Shown here: one piece after another, positions 16,009 through 26,729 of the stretch
Numbering within the stretch: the first letter of the stretch is position 1
Layout of the letters: each line of letters starts with the position of its first letter
The notes under the pieces: generated by a model
Databases searched by the model: none
Seen by the model: only the letters and a program-made list of their open reading frames with translations
Told to the model about the DNA's origin: nothing
Translations under genes and position numbers: made by a program
Origin: Myxococcota bacterium
Lineage (GTDB): Bacteria > Myxococcota_A > UBA9160 > UBA4427
Assembly (NCBI GenBank): GCA_029941885.1
Contig: JAPYTP010000013.1
Span: 16,972 to 54,612 of the forward strand
Reading direction: 5' to 3'
Length of the DNA: 37,641 bases

Positions 16009-16920
16009 CTACCCGGCCGGAGCCGGCCCACGAGCCGATGAGTTGCCCCCAGCCACGCCCGCCTCCGGGGTCTCGCATTTCACACGTTGGAACACGCGAT
16101 CCCAGCGCTTGTCAGCGCTCCACCAGTTAAGCGGATTGAAGAACGACAGCATGTTGCCGTTTACGTCCCAGGACCAGTAAAGGATGAACGCGGGTCCCTT
16201 CATCTCCTCAAGTCGAACCGTGCCCCACCCGCGACTGTCGTTCGAGTTGTCGCGGTTGTCGCCCATCATGAAATACCGCCCGGGCTCGACGATATAGGTC
16301 CCCCGATCGAAGCGGGGATCGCGCGGCCGGGGATCATCGAGCACTGCGTGGCGGCAGTCACCGAGATTCTCCCACGCCTTCTCGTAGCGCTGGCCGGTGT
16401 CGTCGACGAACTCGTCCTCGGCCGGACTCATGTCCGCGGGCACTCCATTCACGAAGAGCTGTCCACGCCTCCAGCTGATCTTGTCTCCGGGCAACCCGAT
16501 CAATCGCTTCACGAAGTCCTCGGTCGGCGTGCCTTCCGGCGCGAGATCCACCGGCATGATGTCCCTCGTCCCGCGCCGGGTCATCGGTCGACCGACCTCG
16601 AAGACGACGACGTCACCCCGCTCGGGCTCGCGCCAACCGGGGAGGCGAGTATCCGTAAATGGTATGCGGGGACCATACGAGAGTTTGTTCACGAAGAGAT
16701 GGTCGCCAATCAAGAGCGTTGGAAACATCGAGCCCGACGGAATCCGGAAGGGCTCGATCAGGAATTGCCGAATGGCGAGCGCAATGGTGATTGCAATGAC
16801 GAGGGTGACGACCTGATCGACGATCGCCACGACCGGACCCGGGCTCGTTTGAGACTCGTTGCCCGGCCCTTCGGTGCCACCGGACCCTGCCGAGCTGTCC
16901 GTGCCAGGAGAATCGGACAC
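16009..16920 (-). CDS. lepB: Signal peptidase I
   Basis: Inner-membrane serine protease that removes signal peptides from secreted proteins. One membrane segment lies at about 30-50 (VVAIVDQVVTLVIAITIALA). The nucleophile is Ser64 in PSGSMFPTLL and the general base Lys138 in FVKRLIGLPGDKI; MMGDNRDNSNDSR is the conserved box E. It starts at GTG 16920, one base after the lepA stop, with GGGAG upstream, giving 303 residues. A further upstream start at 16974 would overlap lepA. The Ser/Gly-rich first 28 residues should be cytoplasmic. lepA-lepB adjacency is widespread in proteobacteria. Confidence 0.95.
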   Translation of the reverse strand: MSDSPGTDSSAGSGGTEGPGNESQTSPGPVVAIVDQVVTLVIAITIALAIRQFLIEPFRIPSGSMFPTLLIGDHLFVNKLSYGPRIPFTDTRLPGWREPERGDVVVFEVGRPMTRRGTRDIMPVDLAPEGTPTEDFVKRLIGLPGDKISWRRGQLFVNGVPADMSPAEDEFVDDTGQRYEKAWENLGDCRHAVLDDPRPRDPRFDRGTYIVEPGRYFMMGDNRDNSNDSRGWGTVRLEEMKGPAFILYWSWDVNGNMLSFFNPLNWWSADKRWDRVFQRVKCETPEAGVAGGNSSARGPAPAG

Positions 16921-16921
16921 G

Positions 16922-18723
<1,802 letters not shown>

Positions 18724-18727
<4 letters not shown>

Positions 18728-19740
18728 CGCGAGACCTCTTGACGGGTTGGCGGGGGGGATTCAGGGGTGGATTGTGACGATGCCGATGAGCGCAATATCT
18801 CGGGCCGATCGGGGCCCGCAAGATAGCGGCTCAGCGCGTCGTTCCAGGGGGGCATCACGATCCCCTTGCCTTCCGCCCATGTGCAGTCGAGAATCGAGTA
18901 GGCCGGACGTTTCGCGGCGGTCTCGAAGTTCGACGACGGAACGGGTTCGATCTCCACGTCCTCGAAGCCCGCCTGATCCAGGATTTCACGGGCAAATCCG
19001 AACCAGGTCGTCGCCCCTCGATTGCAGAGATGGAGTAGGCCCCCTCCCCACTCTTCGCGCTCCTGGCGCGCGATCGCGATCAGCGCGAAAGCCAGATCCT
19101 CGGCGGAGGTCGGGGAGCCGTGCTGATCCTCGACGACGGATAGTGGCCCCTGTGCTTCTCCTGTCCGACGTTTCATGGCCTGTTCCAGGATGGCAACGAC
19201 GAAATTTCGCCCGGGACCGAAGACCCAGCTCGTGCGCACGATCAACGCGTTCGCGTGGCACCCGAGCACAGCGACCTCACCCGCGCGTTTGCTGGCGCCG
19301 TAGACCGTACGCGGATCGGTTGGATCGCCCTCTCGATAGGGCCGCACGCCGTCCCCCGCAAAAACGTAGTCCGTCGAAACATGAATGAAGCGGATCTCGC
19401 GCTCCGCGAGCTGCCGCGACCATTCCGCCGGCGCGAGTGCGTTGGTCTGATAGGCCAACTCCGACTCGGACTCGCACAGGTCGACTTTCGTGTACGCCGC
19501 CGCATTGATGACGACTTCCGGGAGCTCCATCGGAGGCCGGTCGAGGAACCTCGAGATCTCGCCGGGCAGGTTCTCCGATCGGGAGAGATCGATTTCGCTA
19601 CGGGTGAGGGCAAAGTTGAGAGCCAGATCCGGTGCTGCCTCGATCTGCCTCACCAGGCATTGGCCCAATTGCCCGCCCGCTCCCAGGACGCCCATCCGTC
19701 GAGACGCCATGAGCGTTTCCTGCCCGTTCGATTCGGTCAT
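18724..19740 (-). CDS. rfbD: dTDP-4-dehydrorhamnose reductase
   Basis: Short-chain dehydrogenase of the RmlD type, reducing dTDP-4-dehydrorhamnose to dTDP-rhamnose for surface polysaccharide. The nucleotide loop is [11 protein letters not shown] (about 17-27). Family signatures [22 protein letters not shown] and the catalytic [10 protein letters not shown] (YxxxK) follow, with RTSWVFG later. ATG 19740 overlaps the SPOR gene stop; ATG 19710 ([10 protein letters not shown]) has a better ribosome-binding site (AGGA) and may be the true start. No rmlA, rmlB or rmlC is present, so it is separated from the rest of its pathway. Other sugar-nucleotide reductases are possible but less likely. Confidence 0.88.
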
Positions 19741-20423
19741 GAGCCCGAGTGACCCTCCATCGGAGTCACCCACGTCGGCAATCGCTCTTTTCGCTTGAGC
19801 TCTACGGCCATTTTTCGCGCCCTTTGTTCGCCCCGGATCGGCTGGACGCGAACGCGCCACCGACCGCTCTTTCCGCTCGCCGCCAGGACCTCGACGGGGT
19901 AGCGGGCACGAAGTCCCTCTGCGAGACGCGTCGCCGCCGCCTGATTGGAGAACGCGCCGACCTGGATCGACCACATCGAGACGGCACGCGTATTCCGCAG
20001 CGCAGATTCCGGGACGTCGGATATCCGTGCGACTGGAAGGCTGTCGACCCGCGAGGAGACAACGGGCATCGCGAGCCCGGAGAAAGGGTTGGACGCGATT
20101 GCCGGGAGCTGATCTGAACCGGCCCTTTCGCCAACCCCCAGGATCGGACGGGTCTTCGTCACCCTGGAAGCGACTTCCGCCGCCGGTTTCGAGGCGGTGG
20201 CAGGGTCGGTCGCACCGCCGGAAGCCGTCGAACCCGACCCGGTCGGATCGAGCGACACGATTCGGCTCTCGCCGCTCAAATGCCCCGCCAGCAGCTCCGG
20301 CTCCTCGGCCACGACCCCGAAAAGGAGTCCGACACCGAACCCGAGCGCGACGAGGACGAACAGACGCCCGAGCGCCCGCACGACTCCTCCCGGTCGGAGG
20401 CCACGTCCGCGGGACGCCGTCAC
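19737..20423 (-). CDS. Membrane-anchored SPOR-domain protein
   Basis: 228 residues. A basic N-terminus is followed by one transmembrane helix (about 14-40, ALGRLFVLVALGFGVGLLFG), a Ser/Thr/Ala/Pro-rich linker, and a C-terminal SPOR domain (about 148-222, starting SMWSIQVGAFSNQAAA and containing GRWRVRVQP). SPOR domains bind denuded septal peptidoglycan, so a role at the division site is likely. GTG 20423 shares one base with the argS stop (TAGTG) and has GGAG eight bases upstream. The pairing of argS with a SPOR gene, and a DivIC-like gene just upstream, supports a division context. No specific family name is claimed. Confidence 0.88.
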   Translation of the reverse strand: MTASRGRGLRPGGVVRALGRLFVLVALGFGVGLLFGVVAEEPELLAGHLSGESRIVSLDPTGSGSTASGGATDPATASKPAAEVASRVTKTRPILGVGERAGSDQLPAIASNPFSGLAMPVVSSRVDSLPVARISDVPESALRNTRAVSMWSIQVGAFSNQAAATRLAEGLRARYPVEVLAASGKSGRWRVRVQPIRGEQRARKMAVELKRKERLPTWVTPMEGHSGS

Positions 20424-22183
20424 TACATCTGCTCCGGTGCGCTGACCCCGAGCAGACCGAGGCCGCTCGCCAACACATTGCGGATCGCCAGGGCGAGCCC
20501 GAGCCGGGCGGCGGAGAGTTCAGCATCTTCGGAGATCACCCGATGTCGTACGCCGTCCTGCAGATACGGATTCCAGAGGCCCGCGACCTCGCGCAGGTAG
20601 TAGGCGACATGGTGGGGCTCACGGCCCTCGGCAGCCCGAATCACGACCTCCGGAAAGGTCGCCAGTTTCTTGACCAGCGTGATCTCCTCCTCGAGCCCGA
20701 GCCGCCCCGCATCGAATCCATTCGCCAGCGGCATCACAATGCCCTGCTCCGCAGCTTTCCGCTCGATCCCGTGGGTCCGCGCGTGCGCGTATTGGACGTA
20801 GTAGGCCGGATTCTTGCGCCAGTTCTTGTCCTTCGCGAGATCGAGATCGAAGTCGAGGTGACCATCGGGCTTTCTCTCGATCATGAAGAAGCGAAAGACG
20901 TCCGACCCCACTTCATCCACGACTTCATCGATGGTCACGAAGGTCGCCTTGCGGGTCGATTGTTTGACGCGCTCGCCACCGCTGGTCACCGTTACGAATT
21001 GGTGCATCACCAGCTCGACTCGATCCCGATCGACGCCCAGAACCTCGGTCGCCTCACGTACGAACGGAAATTGCTCGATGTGATCGGCACCCTGGACATC
21101 GATCACGAGATCAAAGCCACGTCGGAATTTTTCCCGGTGGTAGGCGATATCCGGCAGCAGGTAGGTCGGCTCTCCACTGCTCTTGATCACCACGCGATCC
21201 CGATCGAGCCCCCGCTCCGTCGCCTTGAACCAGACGGCGCCCTCCGCGTCGTAGACCAGACCCGCCAGACGGAGATCGTGGATCGTCTCCTCGAGCTTGC
21301 CCTCGTCGTAGAGGCTCCGCTCGTTGAAGTAGACGTCGAAATCGATCCCGATTCGCGCGAGCGTTTTTTCAATGTCCTCGAAGATCACGCGCTGGGCTTC
21401 GTCTCGAAATCGGCCTTCTCCAGGCTCGTCGACGAGGGAATTCCCTTCCTGCTCACACAGGGCCACCGCGATATCCGCGATATAGTCGCCCTGGTAACCG
21501 TCAGCGGGGAACGCCACAGGCAGGCCATCGACCTGGTCGACCCAGGCCTTCTCGGGATCGGCCAACGCGGCTGGCGGCGGCGGCGCGGCCAGCCCGAGAT
21601 GTTCGAGGTAGCGGGCCTTCACCGAATCGCCGAGGACCCGCATCTGACGCCCGCCGTCGTTGAAATAGTATTCGCGTGTGACGTCCCATCCGGTTGCCTC
21701 GAGCAGACGCGCGATGCAATCGCCGAGGATGCCCTGGCGACCATGACCCGTCGAAAGCGGGCCCGTCGGGTTCGCCGAGACGAACTCGACCTGGACTTTT
21801 GGCCGTGCACCGTCCTGTTTCGCCGCCACAACCTCCGCGGATTCGGATTGGCCAAATCGGGCGCCCGCCGAGATGATCACGTGCAGCAGATCCTGCCAGC
21901 CGGAATCCGCGAGCTTGACGTTCAGGAATCCCGGCCCAGCGACGTCGAGCGAGGCGACCAATCCACCCGCATCCCCGATCCGCGCTTTGAGATCCTCTGC
22001 GATACCCCTTGGTTTCTGGCCGAGCCGCTTCGCGAGCAGCATCGCCGCATTGCACGAATAATCACCGTGGTCCTTCTGGCGCGGCACCTCGAGGGCGAAA
22101 ACGGGCAGATCCCCGGCGTCGCCGGCGGCGTCGAGCAACCCGCGAAGCGCATTCTCGACCTTTTCCCGCAGCGCTTCCTTCAC
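20423..22183 (-). CDS. argS: Arginyl-tRNA synthetase
   Basis: Class I synthetase. The N-terminal additional domain is followed by the HIGH-equivalent SANPTGPLSTGHGRQ and the ArgRS-specific EYYFNDGGRQM. The KMSK region is degenerate, as is common in ArgRS: VKQSTRKATFVTIDEV. The C-terminal DALR anticodon-binding region ends in LGVSAPEQM. The start GTG 22183 is chosen because it has GGGAG five bases upstream and yields the usual KEALREKVENALR opening; 586 residues. The frame is open up to ATG 22246, but those residues are not family-like and include a strong hairpin. Confidence 0.95.
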   Translation of the reverse strand: MKEALREKVENALRGLLDAAGDAGDLPVFALEVPRQKDHGDYSCNAAMLLAKRLGQKPRGIAEDLKARIGDAGGLVASLDVAGPGFLNVKLADSGWQDLLHVIISAGARFGQSESAEVVAAKQDGARPKVQVEFVSANPTGPLSTGHGRQGILGDCIARLLEATGWDVTREYYFNDGGRQMRVLGDSVKARYLEHLGLAAPPPPAALADPEKAWVDQVDGLPVAFPADGYQGDYIADIAVALCEQEGNSLVDEPGEGRFRDEAQRVIFEDIEKTLARIGIDFDVYFNERSLYDEGKLEETIHDLRLAGLVYDAEGAVWFKATERGLDRDRVVIKSSGEPTYLLPDIAYHREKFRRGFDLVIDVQGADHIEQFPFVREATEVLGVDRDRVELVMHQFVTVTSGGERVKQSTRKATFVTIDEVVDEVGSDVFRFFMIERKPDGHLDFDLDLAKDKNWRKNPAYYVQYAHARTHGIERKAAEQGIVMPLANGFDAGRLGLEEEITLVKKLATFPEVVIRAAEGREPHHVAYYLREVAGLWNPYLQDGVRHRVISEDAELSAARLGLALAIRNVLASGLGLLGVSAPEQM

Positions 22184-22201
22184 GTCGTCTCCCGATCCAT
22201 T

Positions 22202-22220
22202 CGCCGCGCCGAGCGCGGCG
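22202..22220. promoter_or_regulatory. GC-rich hairpin upstream of argS
   Basis: A perfect 8-bp inverted repeat (CGCCGCGC / GCGCGGCG, 3-base loop) ends 18 bases before the preferred argS GTG and 13 before its GGGAG. No T-run follows. It may tune argS translation or be incidental. Confidence 0.35.
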
Positions 22221-22299
22221 TTCATCCGTCGTCCGAACCGGTGCACTCCCCGAGCGGGCGCGGCCCGAAAATTCGTGCAGGGCGCGCTCTGCCGTCGAT

Positions 22300-22575
22300 C
22301 TATTCGACGGCGATGAAGCGCACCACCACCTCGCCGGGCAGCGCCAGATCCAACTCCTCGCGAATCACGCGGTCCATCGCCGTGGGGTCCGCCAGAAGAG
22401 ACTCGATCTCCTGGCGCAGGGAATCGTTCTGGCGTACGAGCTCGTCCACGCGGGCGGTCGAATGCGCGAGATCCTCACGCAATTCGAGCCAGATCCCGAT
22501 TCCGCTGTCCCCATCGAGCAGTGCCGGAATCGCGAGCAGCACGATCACGAGCGTGCCCAGGCCAAGCACCCTCAC
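22300..22575 (-). CDS. FtsB/DivIC-like septum formation initiator protein
   Basis: 91 residues: an N-terminal transmembrane helix (RVLGLGTLVIVLLAIPALL), then a coiled coil (ELREDLAHSTARVDELVRQN, continuing to EIESLLADP), and a C-terminal AMDRVIREELDLALPGEVV segment typical of the DivIC/FtsB family. Such proteins bridge the divisome in the periplasm with FtsL and FtsQ. The start is GTG 22575, with GAGGGGG six bases upstream; a longer frame to 22629 has no good ribosome-binding site and no family sequence. It lies between a TlpA-like thioredoxin and argS. Confidence 0.85.
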   Translation of the reverse strand: MRVLGLGTLVIVLLAIPALLDGDSGIGIWLELREDLAHSTARVDELVRQNDSLRQEIESLLADPTAMDRVIREELDLALPGEVVVRFIAVE

Positions 22576-22698
22576 CCAGTTCCCCCTCACTCCACTCTCG
22601 ATTGGCCAGGTGTTGGGGCCTCGCACCACCCGAGCATCACCTGTCCACCCTCAGCTCGCGCAGAGTACCGAATTCGATCCCTTGGGGCCCGTCAGAAT

Positions 22699-22710
22699 GG
22701 TCTCGAGACC
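22699..22710. repeat. 12-bp perfect palindrome upstream of the DivIC-like gene
   Basis: GGTCTCGAGACC in the 168-base gap between the TlpA-like and DivIC-like genes. The rest of the gap shows no convincing promoter or terminator. It could be an operator or chance. Confidence 0.3.
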
Positions 22711-22743
22711 CGCTCCAGGCTGCCCACAGTTGCGAGGGGGGTC

Positions 22744-23397
22744 TCAGAACCCACCGCGCGCCGGCCGATCGGTCTCGCCCGAGATCAGGGCGCGAATCCG
22801 TTCGACATGCAGAGGGGCGTCCCATTCCCGAGGGCCGACGTAGCGCTCGACAATCCGACCGTCCCGGTCCAGGAGCAGTGACTCCGGGACGCCCATGGTC
22901 TGGTACGACTGATACACCTGCTGGTCCAGGTCCAGAACGATGGGGAAGGAGAGTTCGTAGCGATTCTGAAAGGACTGGACGTCCGCCTCCTTCTCGTCGA
23001 TCGCGATGGCGACCAGTTCGAAGGCTTGTCCCTGCAACGCCCCATACAGGCGCTCCATCGCCGGCATTTCTCGCTCACACGGTTCACACCAGGTTGCCCA
23101 GAAATTGACGAGCACGATGTCTCCCGTGAGGGAGGCCCGATCCAGATACTCGGCGGCTTCTCCGGCGGGGGTCCCCAGCTTTCGAAGGTCGAAGCCGGGG
23201 GCAAGGGTTCCGCGCACCACCGGCGGAGCCCCCGCGTCGCTCTGCAAGATGGCGACGATGGCCATGACGACGACCGCCGCTCCCAACATCAGACTGGGAA
23301 CGGCGGATCGAGCATGACCGTGCCCGAGGGTGGGATCGCGGCCCGGGTCCTTGCCCGTGTGAGAGACTTGATCTTCCGTGGAGTCGCCGCCGCTCAG
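22744..23397 (-). CDS. Membrane-anchored TlpA/ResA-like thioredoxin, probable CTG start
   Basis: AhpC/TSA-type thioredoxin fold with the active site WCEPC in [20 protein letters not shown], cis-proline region [13 protein letters not shown], and a single membrane anchor. The first ATG (23289) has no ribosome-binding site and would leave a short 16-residue anchor. CTG 23397 overlaps the rplQ stop (CTGA) and has AGGAGG exactly seven bases upstream; it adds 36 in-frame codons with no stop, giving a Gly/His-rich cytoplasmic tail and a full-length helix ending at LQS. The protein is then 217 residues, with cysteines at 104 and 107. Likely a periplasmic thiol reductase, perhaps for cytochrome c maturation; substrate unknown. 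Confidence 0.85.
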   Translation of the reverse strand: MSGGDSTEDQVSHTGKDPGRDPTLGHGHARSAVPSLMLGAAVVVMAIVAILQSDAGAPPVVRGTLAPGFDLRKLGTPAGEAAEYLDRASLTGDIVLVNFWATWCEPCEREMPAMERLYGALQGQAFELVAIAIDEKEADVQSFQNRYELSFPIVLDLDQQVYQSYQTMGVPESLLLDRDGRIVERYVGPREWDAPLHVERIRALISGETDRPARGGF

Positions 23398-23777
23398 GCG
23401 TTCTCCTCCTGGCCGATTTCTCCGCGATCCACCAACTCGATGATTGACATCGGAGCCGCGTCTCCGGCTCGCTGTCCTACCTTGATCACGCGGGTGTAGC
23501 CACCCGGACGTTCGCGATAGCGATCCGCCAACTCGTCGAACAACTTCGACGTCACGTCTTTGCTGCGAATCGTCTGCAGCGCCTGACGACGAGCGTGAAG
23601 CGTGCCACGTTTTCCGAGTGTGATCATCCTGTCGGCGACCCCGCGCAGCTCCTTCGCCTTCGCGTCGGTCGTGCGGATCTGTTCGTGCTCGAGCAGGGAC
23701 GTCACCATGTTGCGCAGAAGCGCCTTCCGATGTGAGCCCGTGCGCGAAAGCTTCCTGCCAGTCTTGCGGTGATTCAT
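23394..23777 (-). CDS. rplQ: 50S ribosomal protein L17
   Basis: 127 residues, opening [20 protein letters not shown], the L17 signature, and continuing [13 protein letters not shown] and [13 protein letters not shown] 23777 lies one base after the rpoA stop. It ends the alpha-operon block, and its last codons contain the AGGAGG used by the thioredoxin gene. Confidence 0.97.
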   Translation of the reverse strand: MNHRKTGRKLSRTGSHRKALLRNMVTSLLEHEQIRTTDAKAKELRGVADRMITLGKRGTLHARRQALQTIRSKDVTSKLFDELADRYRERPGGYTRVIKVGQRAGDAAPMSIIELVDRGEIGQEENA

Positions 23778-23778
23778 C

Positions 23779-24807
23779 TTAGGCCTCGCGCTGCTCCCGC
23801 ATCCGCTCAAGATCCTTCCGCGGAGGCAAGTTGTCGATCGTCATCCCCAAGCTGAGACCGAGCGAACCGAGGGTCTCCTTGATCTCGTTGAGGGATTTTC
23901 GACCAAAGTTCTTGGTCTTGAGCATTTCAGCTTCGGTCTTCTGAACCAGTTCACCGATGAAGCGAATATTGGCGTTCTGAAGACAGTTCGCCGATCGCAC
24001 GGAGAGTTCGAGCTCGTCCACCGACTTGAAGAGGTTCGGGTTGAGCGGTTCCGGCTCGTCGACGAGCATCTTCGGCGTTTCCGCCTGCTCCTCGAAATTG
24101 ATGAAGATCGACAGCTGTTCCTTCAGGATCTTCGCCGCGAATGCGACGGAGTCGGCCGGTTGGATCGCACCGTCCGTCCAGAGTTCAAGGTTCAGTCGAT
24201 CGAAATCCGTCTCGCGACCGACGCGAGCGGGCGTCACCGTATAGTTCACGCGTCGGATCGGCGAGAAGACCGAGTCGATCGGGATCGTACCGATGGGCAT
24301 TTCCTCGGTCTTGTTCTTGTCGGCAAGCACATAGCCCTTACCCAGATTGACCGTCGCTTCCATCTCGAAATCCGAGTCGGGTCCGAGCGTGCAGATCTTG
24401 TGTTCGGGATTCATCACTTCGACCGTCTGATCGTCGGAGATGAGGTCGCCCGCGGTCACGGGGCCTTCGCCCGACTTCCGCACACGGATCGTCTTCGGCC
24501 CTTCGGAGTTCATTCGAACGCGAACGTCCTTCAGGTTCAACACGACGGACGCAACATCTTCCATCACGCCCGGGATCGTCGAGAACTCGTGGAGCACGCC
24601 GTCGATCCGGATATTCGTAATCGCGGCTCCCTGGAGCGACGAAAGCAGAACGCGACGAAGTGCGTTCCCCAGTGTCGTGCCGAATCCGCGTTCGAGCGGC
24701 TCGCAATAGAAGCGACCATACGTCTGGGTCAGCGAATCTTCTTCCACCTCGAGTCGACGTGGTCGGATCAGTTCTCGCCAATTACGTGCGACGACATCAT
24801 CTTGCAT
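23779..24807 (-). CDS. rpoA: DNA-directed RNA polymerase alpha subunit
   Basis: 342 residues. The N-terminal assembly domain carries [20 protein letters not shown]; the C-terminal domain (about 255-320) has [20 protein letters not shown] and [16 protein letters not shown], the helix-hairpin-helix surface that contacts UP elements and activators. ATG 24807 has AGGAG upstream. A 158-base gap separates it from rpsD, larger than most spacers in the cluster, so separate control is possible. Confidence 0.98.
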   Translation of the reverse strand: MQDDVVARNWRELIRPRRLEVEEDSLTQTYGRFYCEPLERGFGTTLGNALRRVLLSSLQGAAITNIRIDGVLHEFSTIPGVMEDVASVVLNLKDVRVRMNSEGPKTIRVRKSGEGPVTAGDLISDDQTVEVMNPEHKICTLGPDSDFEMEATVNLGKGYVLADKNKTEEMPIGTIPIDSVFSPIRRVNYTVTPARVGRETDFDRLNLELWTDGAIQPADSVAFAAKILKEQLSIFINFEEQAETPKMLVDEPEPLNPNLFKSVDELELSVRSANCLQNANIRFIGELVQKTEAEMLKTKNFGRKSLNEIKETLGSLGLSLGMTIDNLPPRKDLERMREQREA

Positions 24808-24950
24808 CGGAACTCCTTTTTGCCCTCATTACGGGGAGAGCGTCATTCCGTTGATTCAAACCAGACGGGCCCTTCCAGGCCAATCTTGAAAATCCACACA
24901 CCCAAGGTCATTCTGCAAATCGCGCCGCTACGCGAATACAGCCTCGAGCG

Positions 24951-24975
24951 TTCGCGCCGAAGGCGCTATCGCGAA
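24951..24975. promoter_or_regulatory. Nested inverted repeats at the rpsD stop, rpsD-rpoA gap
   Basis: GCGCC/GGCGC (24954-24958 with 24962-24966, 3-base loop) and TTCGCG/CGCGAA (24951-24956 with 24970-24975) share bases and cannot both form fully. They cover the rpsD stop codon. No T-run follows. The remaining gap to rpoA shows no clear promoter. Confidence 0.35.
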
Positions 24976-25592
24976 TAGAGTTCGACGATCAGCTGCTCGT
25001 CGATGGGCAACGTGATGTCCTCGCGCTGCGGCATCGCCTTGACCGTGCCCCTCATCTCGTCTTTTTCGATCTCGAGCCATTGCGGGACGGCTCGACCTTC
25101 CATGGTCTCGAGTGCACCACTGATCCGCTCGATCTTCTTCGAGCGCTCGCGGACTTTGATCGTGTTGCCCGGCTTGACCAGAATGCTCGGCGTATGGGCC
25201 TTCTTGCCGTTCAGCGTGAAATGGCCGTGCTTGACCAACTGGCGCGCCTCGGAGCGTGAGGTGGTGTACCCCAATCGATAGATGACGTTGTCGAGACGGC
25301 GCTCGAGCAACATCAGCAGATTCTCACCCGCCATCCCGCGCATTCGGGATGCCCTGTCGAAAGTCGAGCGGAACTGCTTCTCGAGAAGCCCGTACATGCG
25401 CTTGACCTTCTGCTTCTCGCGAAGCTGGACGCCGTAATCCGAGAAACGGACACGGCCCTGACCATGCTGACCAGGCGGATAAGCGCGGCGTTCAATTGCG
25501 CACTTTTCAGTAAAGCATCGATCGCCCTTGAGGAAGAGCTTCGTGCCCTCCCGGCGACAGAGGCGACAAACGGATCCCGTATAACGTGCCAT
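24966..25592 (-). CDS. rpsD: 30S ribosomal protein S4, zinc-binding form
   Basis: 208 residues. Primary 16S rRNA binder and, in E. coli, translational repressor of the alpha operon. Cysteines at 9, 12, 26 and 31 (VCRLCRREG and CFTEKCAIE) form the zinc knuckle of the C+ type. The S4 RNA-binding domain follows ([20 protein letters not shown], then [13 protein letters not shown]). It begins 21 bases after the rpsK stop. Confidence 0.98.
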   Translation of the reverse strand: MARYTGSVCRLCRREGTKLFLKGDRCFTEKCAIERRAYPPGQHGQGRVRFSDYGVQLREKQKVKRMYGLLEKQFRSTFDRASRMRGMAGENLLMLLERRLDNVIYRLGYTTSRSEARQLVKHGHFTLNGKKAHTPSILVKPGNTIKVRERSKKIERISGALETMEGRAVPQWLEIEKDEMRGTVKAMPQREDITLPIDEQLIVELYSR

Positions 25593-25613
25593 GCGTGGTC
25601 TCTCGTCTCGAAT

Positions 25614-25997
25614 CTAAACGCGGCGCCGCTTCGGAGGGCGGCAACCGTTGTGGGGAATAGGAGTGACGTCACGGATCATCGTGATCTTCATGCCAGCGGC
25701 CTGCAGCGCGCGGAGTGCGGACTCGCGTCCGCCGCCCGGGCCCTTCACGTAGACGCCCAGCGATCGGACACCGTGCTCTTGTGCCTTCTTGGCACATTCT
25801 TCGGCAGCGATCTGCGCAGCGAAGGGCGTCGACTTCTTCGACCCCTTGAATCCCTGCTGCCCGCAGCTCGACCACGCAACGGCGTTTCCGCCGACGTCCG
25901 TAATCGTGATAACCGTATTGTTGAAGGTCGATTGGATGTGAGCAATACCCGACTGGATATTCTTCTTGACCTTCTTCTTCGTCTTCTTGGCAACCAT
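25614..25997 (-). CDS. rpsK: 30S ribosomal protein S11
   Basis: 127 residues with a lysine-rich start ([20 protein letters not shown]), then [20 protein letters not shown], the conserved [13 protein letters not shown] and the C-terminal [20 protein letters not shown]. Platform protein of the small subunit; sits between rpsM and rpsD as usual. Confidence 0.98.
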   Translation of the reverse strand: MVAKKTKKKVKKNIQSGIAHIQSTFNNTVITITDVGGNAVAWSSCGQQGFKGSKKSTPFAAQIAAEECAKKAQEHGVRSLGVYVKGPGGGRESALRALQAAGMKITMIRDVTPIPHNGCRPPKRRRV

Positions 25998-26048
25998 AAT
26001 TCTCTATCTGCCCGTCATCTGCCCGTAGAGGGCATGACTCTCAAGGGT

Positions 26049-26426
26049 CTATTTCTTTGCGATCTTCTTGCCCGCGATCGTCTTGGCCGGGCCCTTGCGC
26101 GTTCGCGCGTTCGTATGGGTCCGCTGACCACGAACCGGCAGCCCACGTCGGTGGCGGAGCCCCCGATAGCAGCCGATGTCCATCAACATCTTGATGTTCT
26201 GATTCACTTCGCGGCGGAGGTCGCCCTCGACCTTATAGTCACGCTCGATGACCTCTCGCAGCTTGATCACTTCGCTCTCGGAGAGATGCTCGGTCTTTGA
26301 GCCAGGATCGACCGTGGATTTCTCACAGATCTCAAGGGCCTTCACCCTTCCGACCCCATAGATATACGTCAGCGAAATCTCGATTCGCTTGTTCCGCGGC
26401 AAGTCGACGCCAGCAATTCGCGCCAT
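26049..26426 (-). CDS. rpsM: 30S ribosomal protein S13
   Basis: 125 residues: [19 protein letters not shown] at the start, the helix-two-turn-helix [13 protein letters not shown], and the C-terminal [20 protein letters not shown] and [12 protein letters not shown]. Head protein touching the P-site tRNA. GGAGGATGATTC gives a strong ribosome-binding site. A structured 91-base gap precedes it. Confidence 0.98.
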   Translation of the reverse strand: MARIAGVDLPRNKRIEISLTYIYGVGRVKALEICEKSTVDPGSKTEHLSESEVIKLREVIERDYKVEGDLRREVNQNIKMLMDIGCYRGLRHRRGLPVRGQRTHTNARTRKGPAKTIAGKKIAKK

Positions 26427-26450
26427 GAATCATCCTCCGTCTGGAGCGCC

Positions 26451-26505
26451 CGATCTCGCCAGATCGCCCCTAAATATCATCGTCCATCAGCCTCGCTGAG
26501 GGACG
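26451..26505 (-). promoter_or_regulatory. Two hairpins in the rpmJ-rpsM gap (possible S4 control leader)
   Basis: First in transcription order is a 10-bp stem with one mismatch (26505-26481, CGTCC-TCAGC paired with GCTGA-GGACG, 3-base loop). Then comes a 6-bp stem (26466-26451, CGATCT/AGATCG, 4-base loop) ending 24 bases before the rpsM ATG. In E. coli S4 represses this operon through a structured rpsM leader; homology of structure is not shown here. Confidence 0.4.
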
Positions 26506-26517
26506 AAAGAAAAAGTC

Positions 26518-26631
26518 TCAGCCCTGTCGCTGTTTGTGCTTGGGGTTGTCACAGATGATGCGGACGACTCCGCGCCGTCGAATCACGCGGCACTTGTCAC
26601 ACATCTTTCTAACCGATGATCGAACCTTCAT
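26518..26631 (-). CDS. rpmJ: 50S ribosomal protein L36, zinc-binding form
   Basis: A 37-codon gene. It starts [20 protein letters not shown] and ends [11 protein letters not shown]. The zinc ligands C11, C14, C27 and H32 are all present (C+ form). It lies between map and rpsM as in other genomes; infA, often found just before it, is absent. The 98-base gap to map shows no other gene. Confidence 0.95.
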   Translation of the reverse strand: MKVRSSVRKMCDKCRVIRRRGVVRIICDNPKHKQRQG

Positions 26632-26729
26632 GGTCTAACCCTTCGTCTCTCTGCGCATCGCGTTGCCGGTCGGGCCCGCCTCATGAATGCGCCTGCGTCT
26701 TTCGGACCCGCGAACTGTGCAGGTTCGAA

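Noticed and set aside
19741-20526. Long upstream extension of the rhamnose reductase frame
   Set aside because: It covers the SPOR gene in another frame; the overlapping ATGA start at 19740 and loss of family sequence upstream argue against it.
22699-22710. 12-bp palindrome as a firm operator
   Set aside because: A single short palindrome with no promoter or recognised regulator; kept only as a low-confidence repeat.
20027-22843. 938-codon open frame on the plus strand
   Set aside because: Antisense to argS and its neighbours, which carry clear synthetase and SPOR motifs; the plus product is low-complexity Arg/Asp/Leu-rich sequence.
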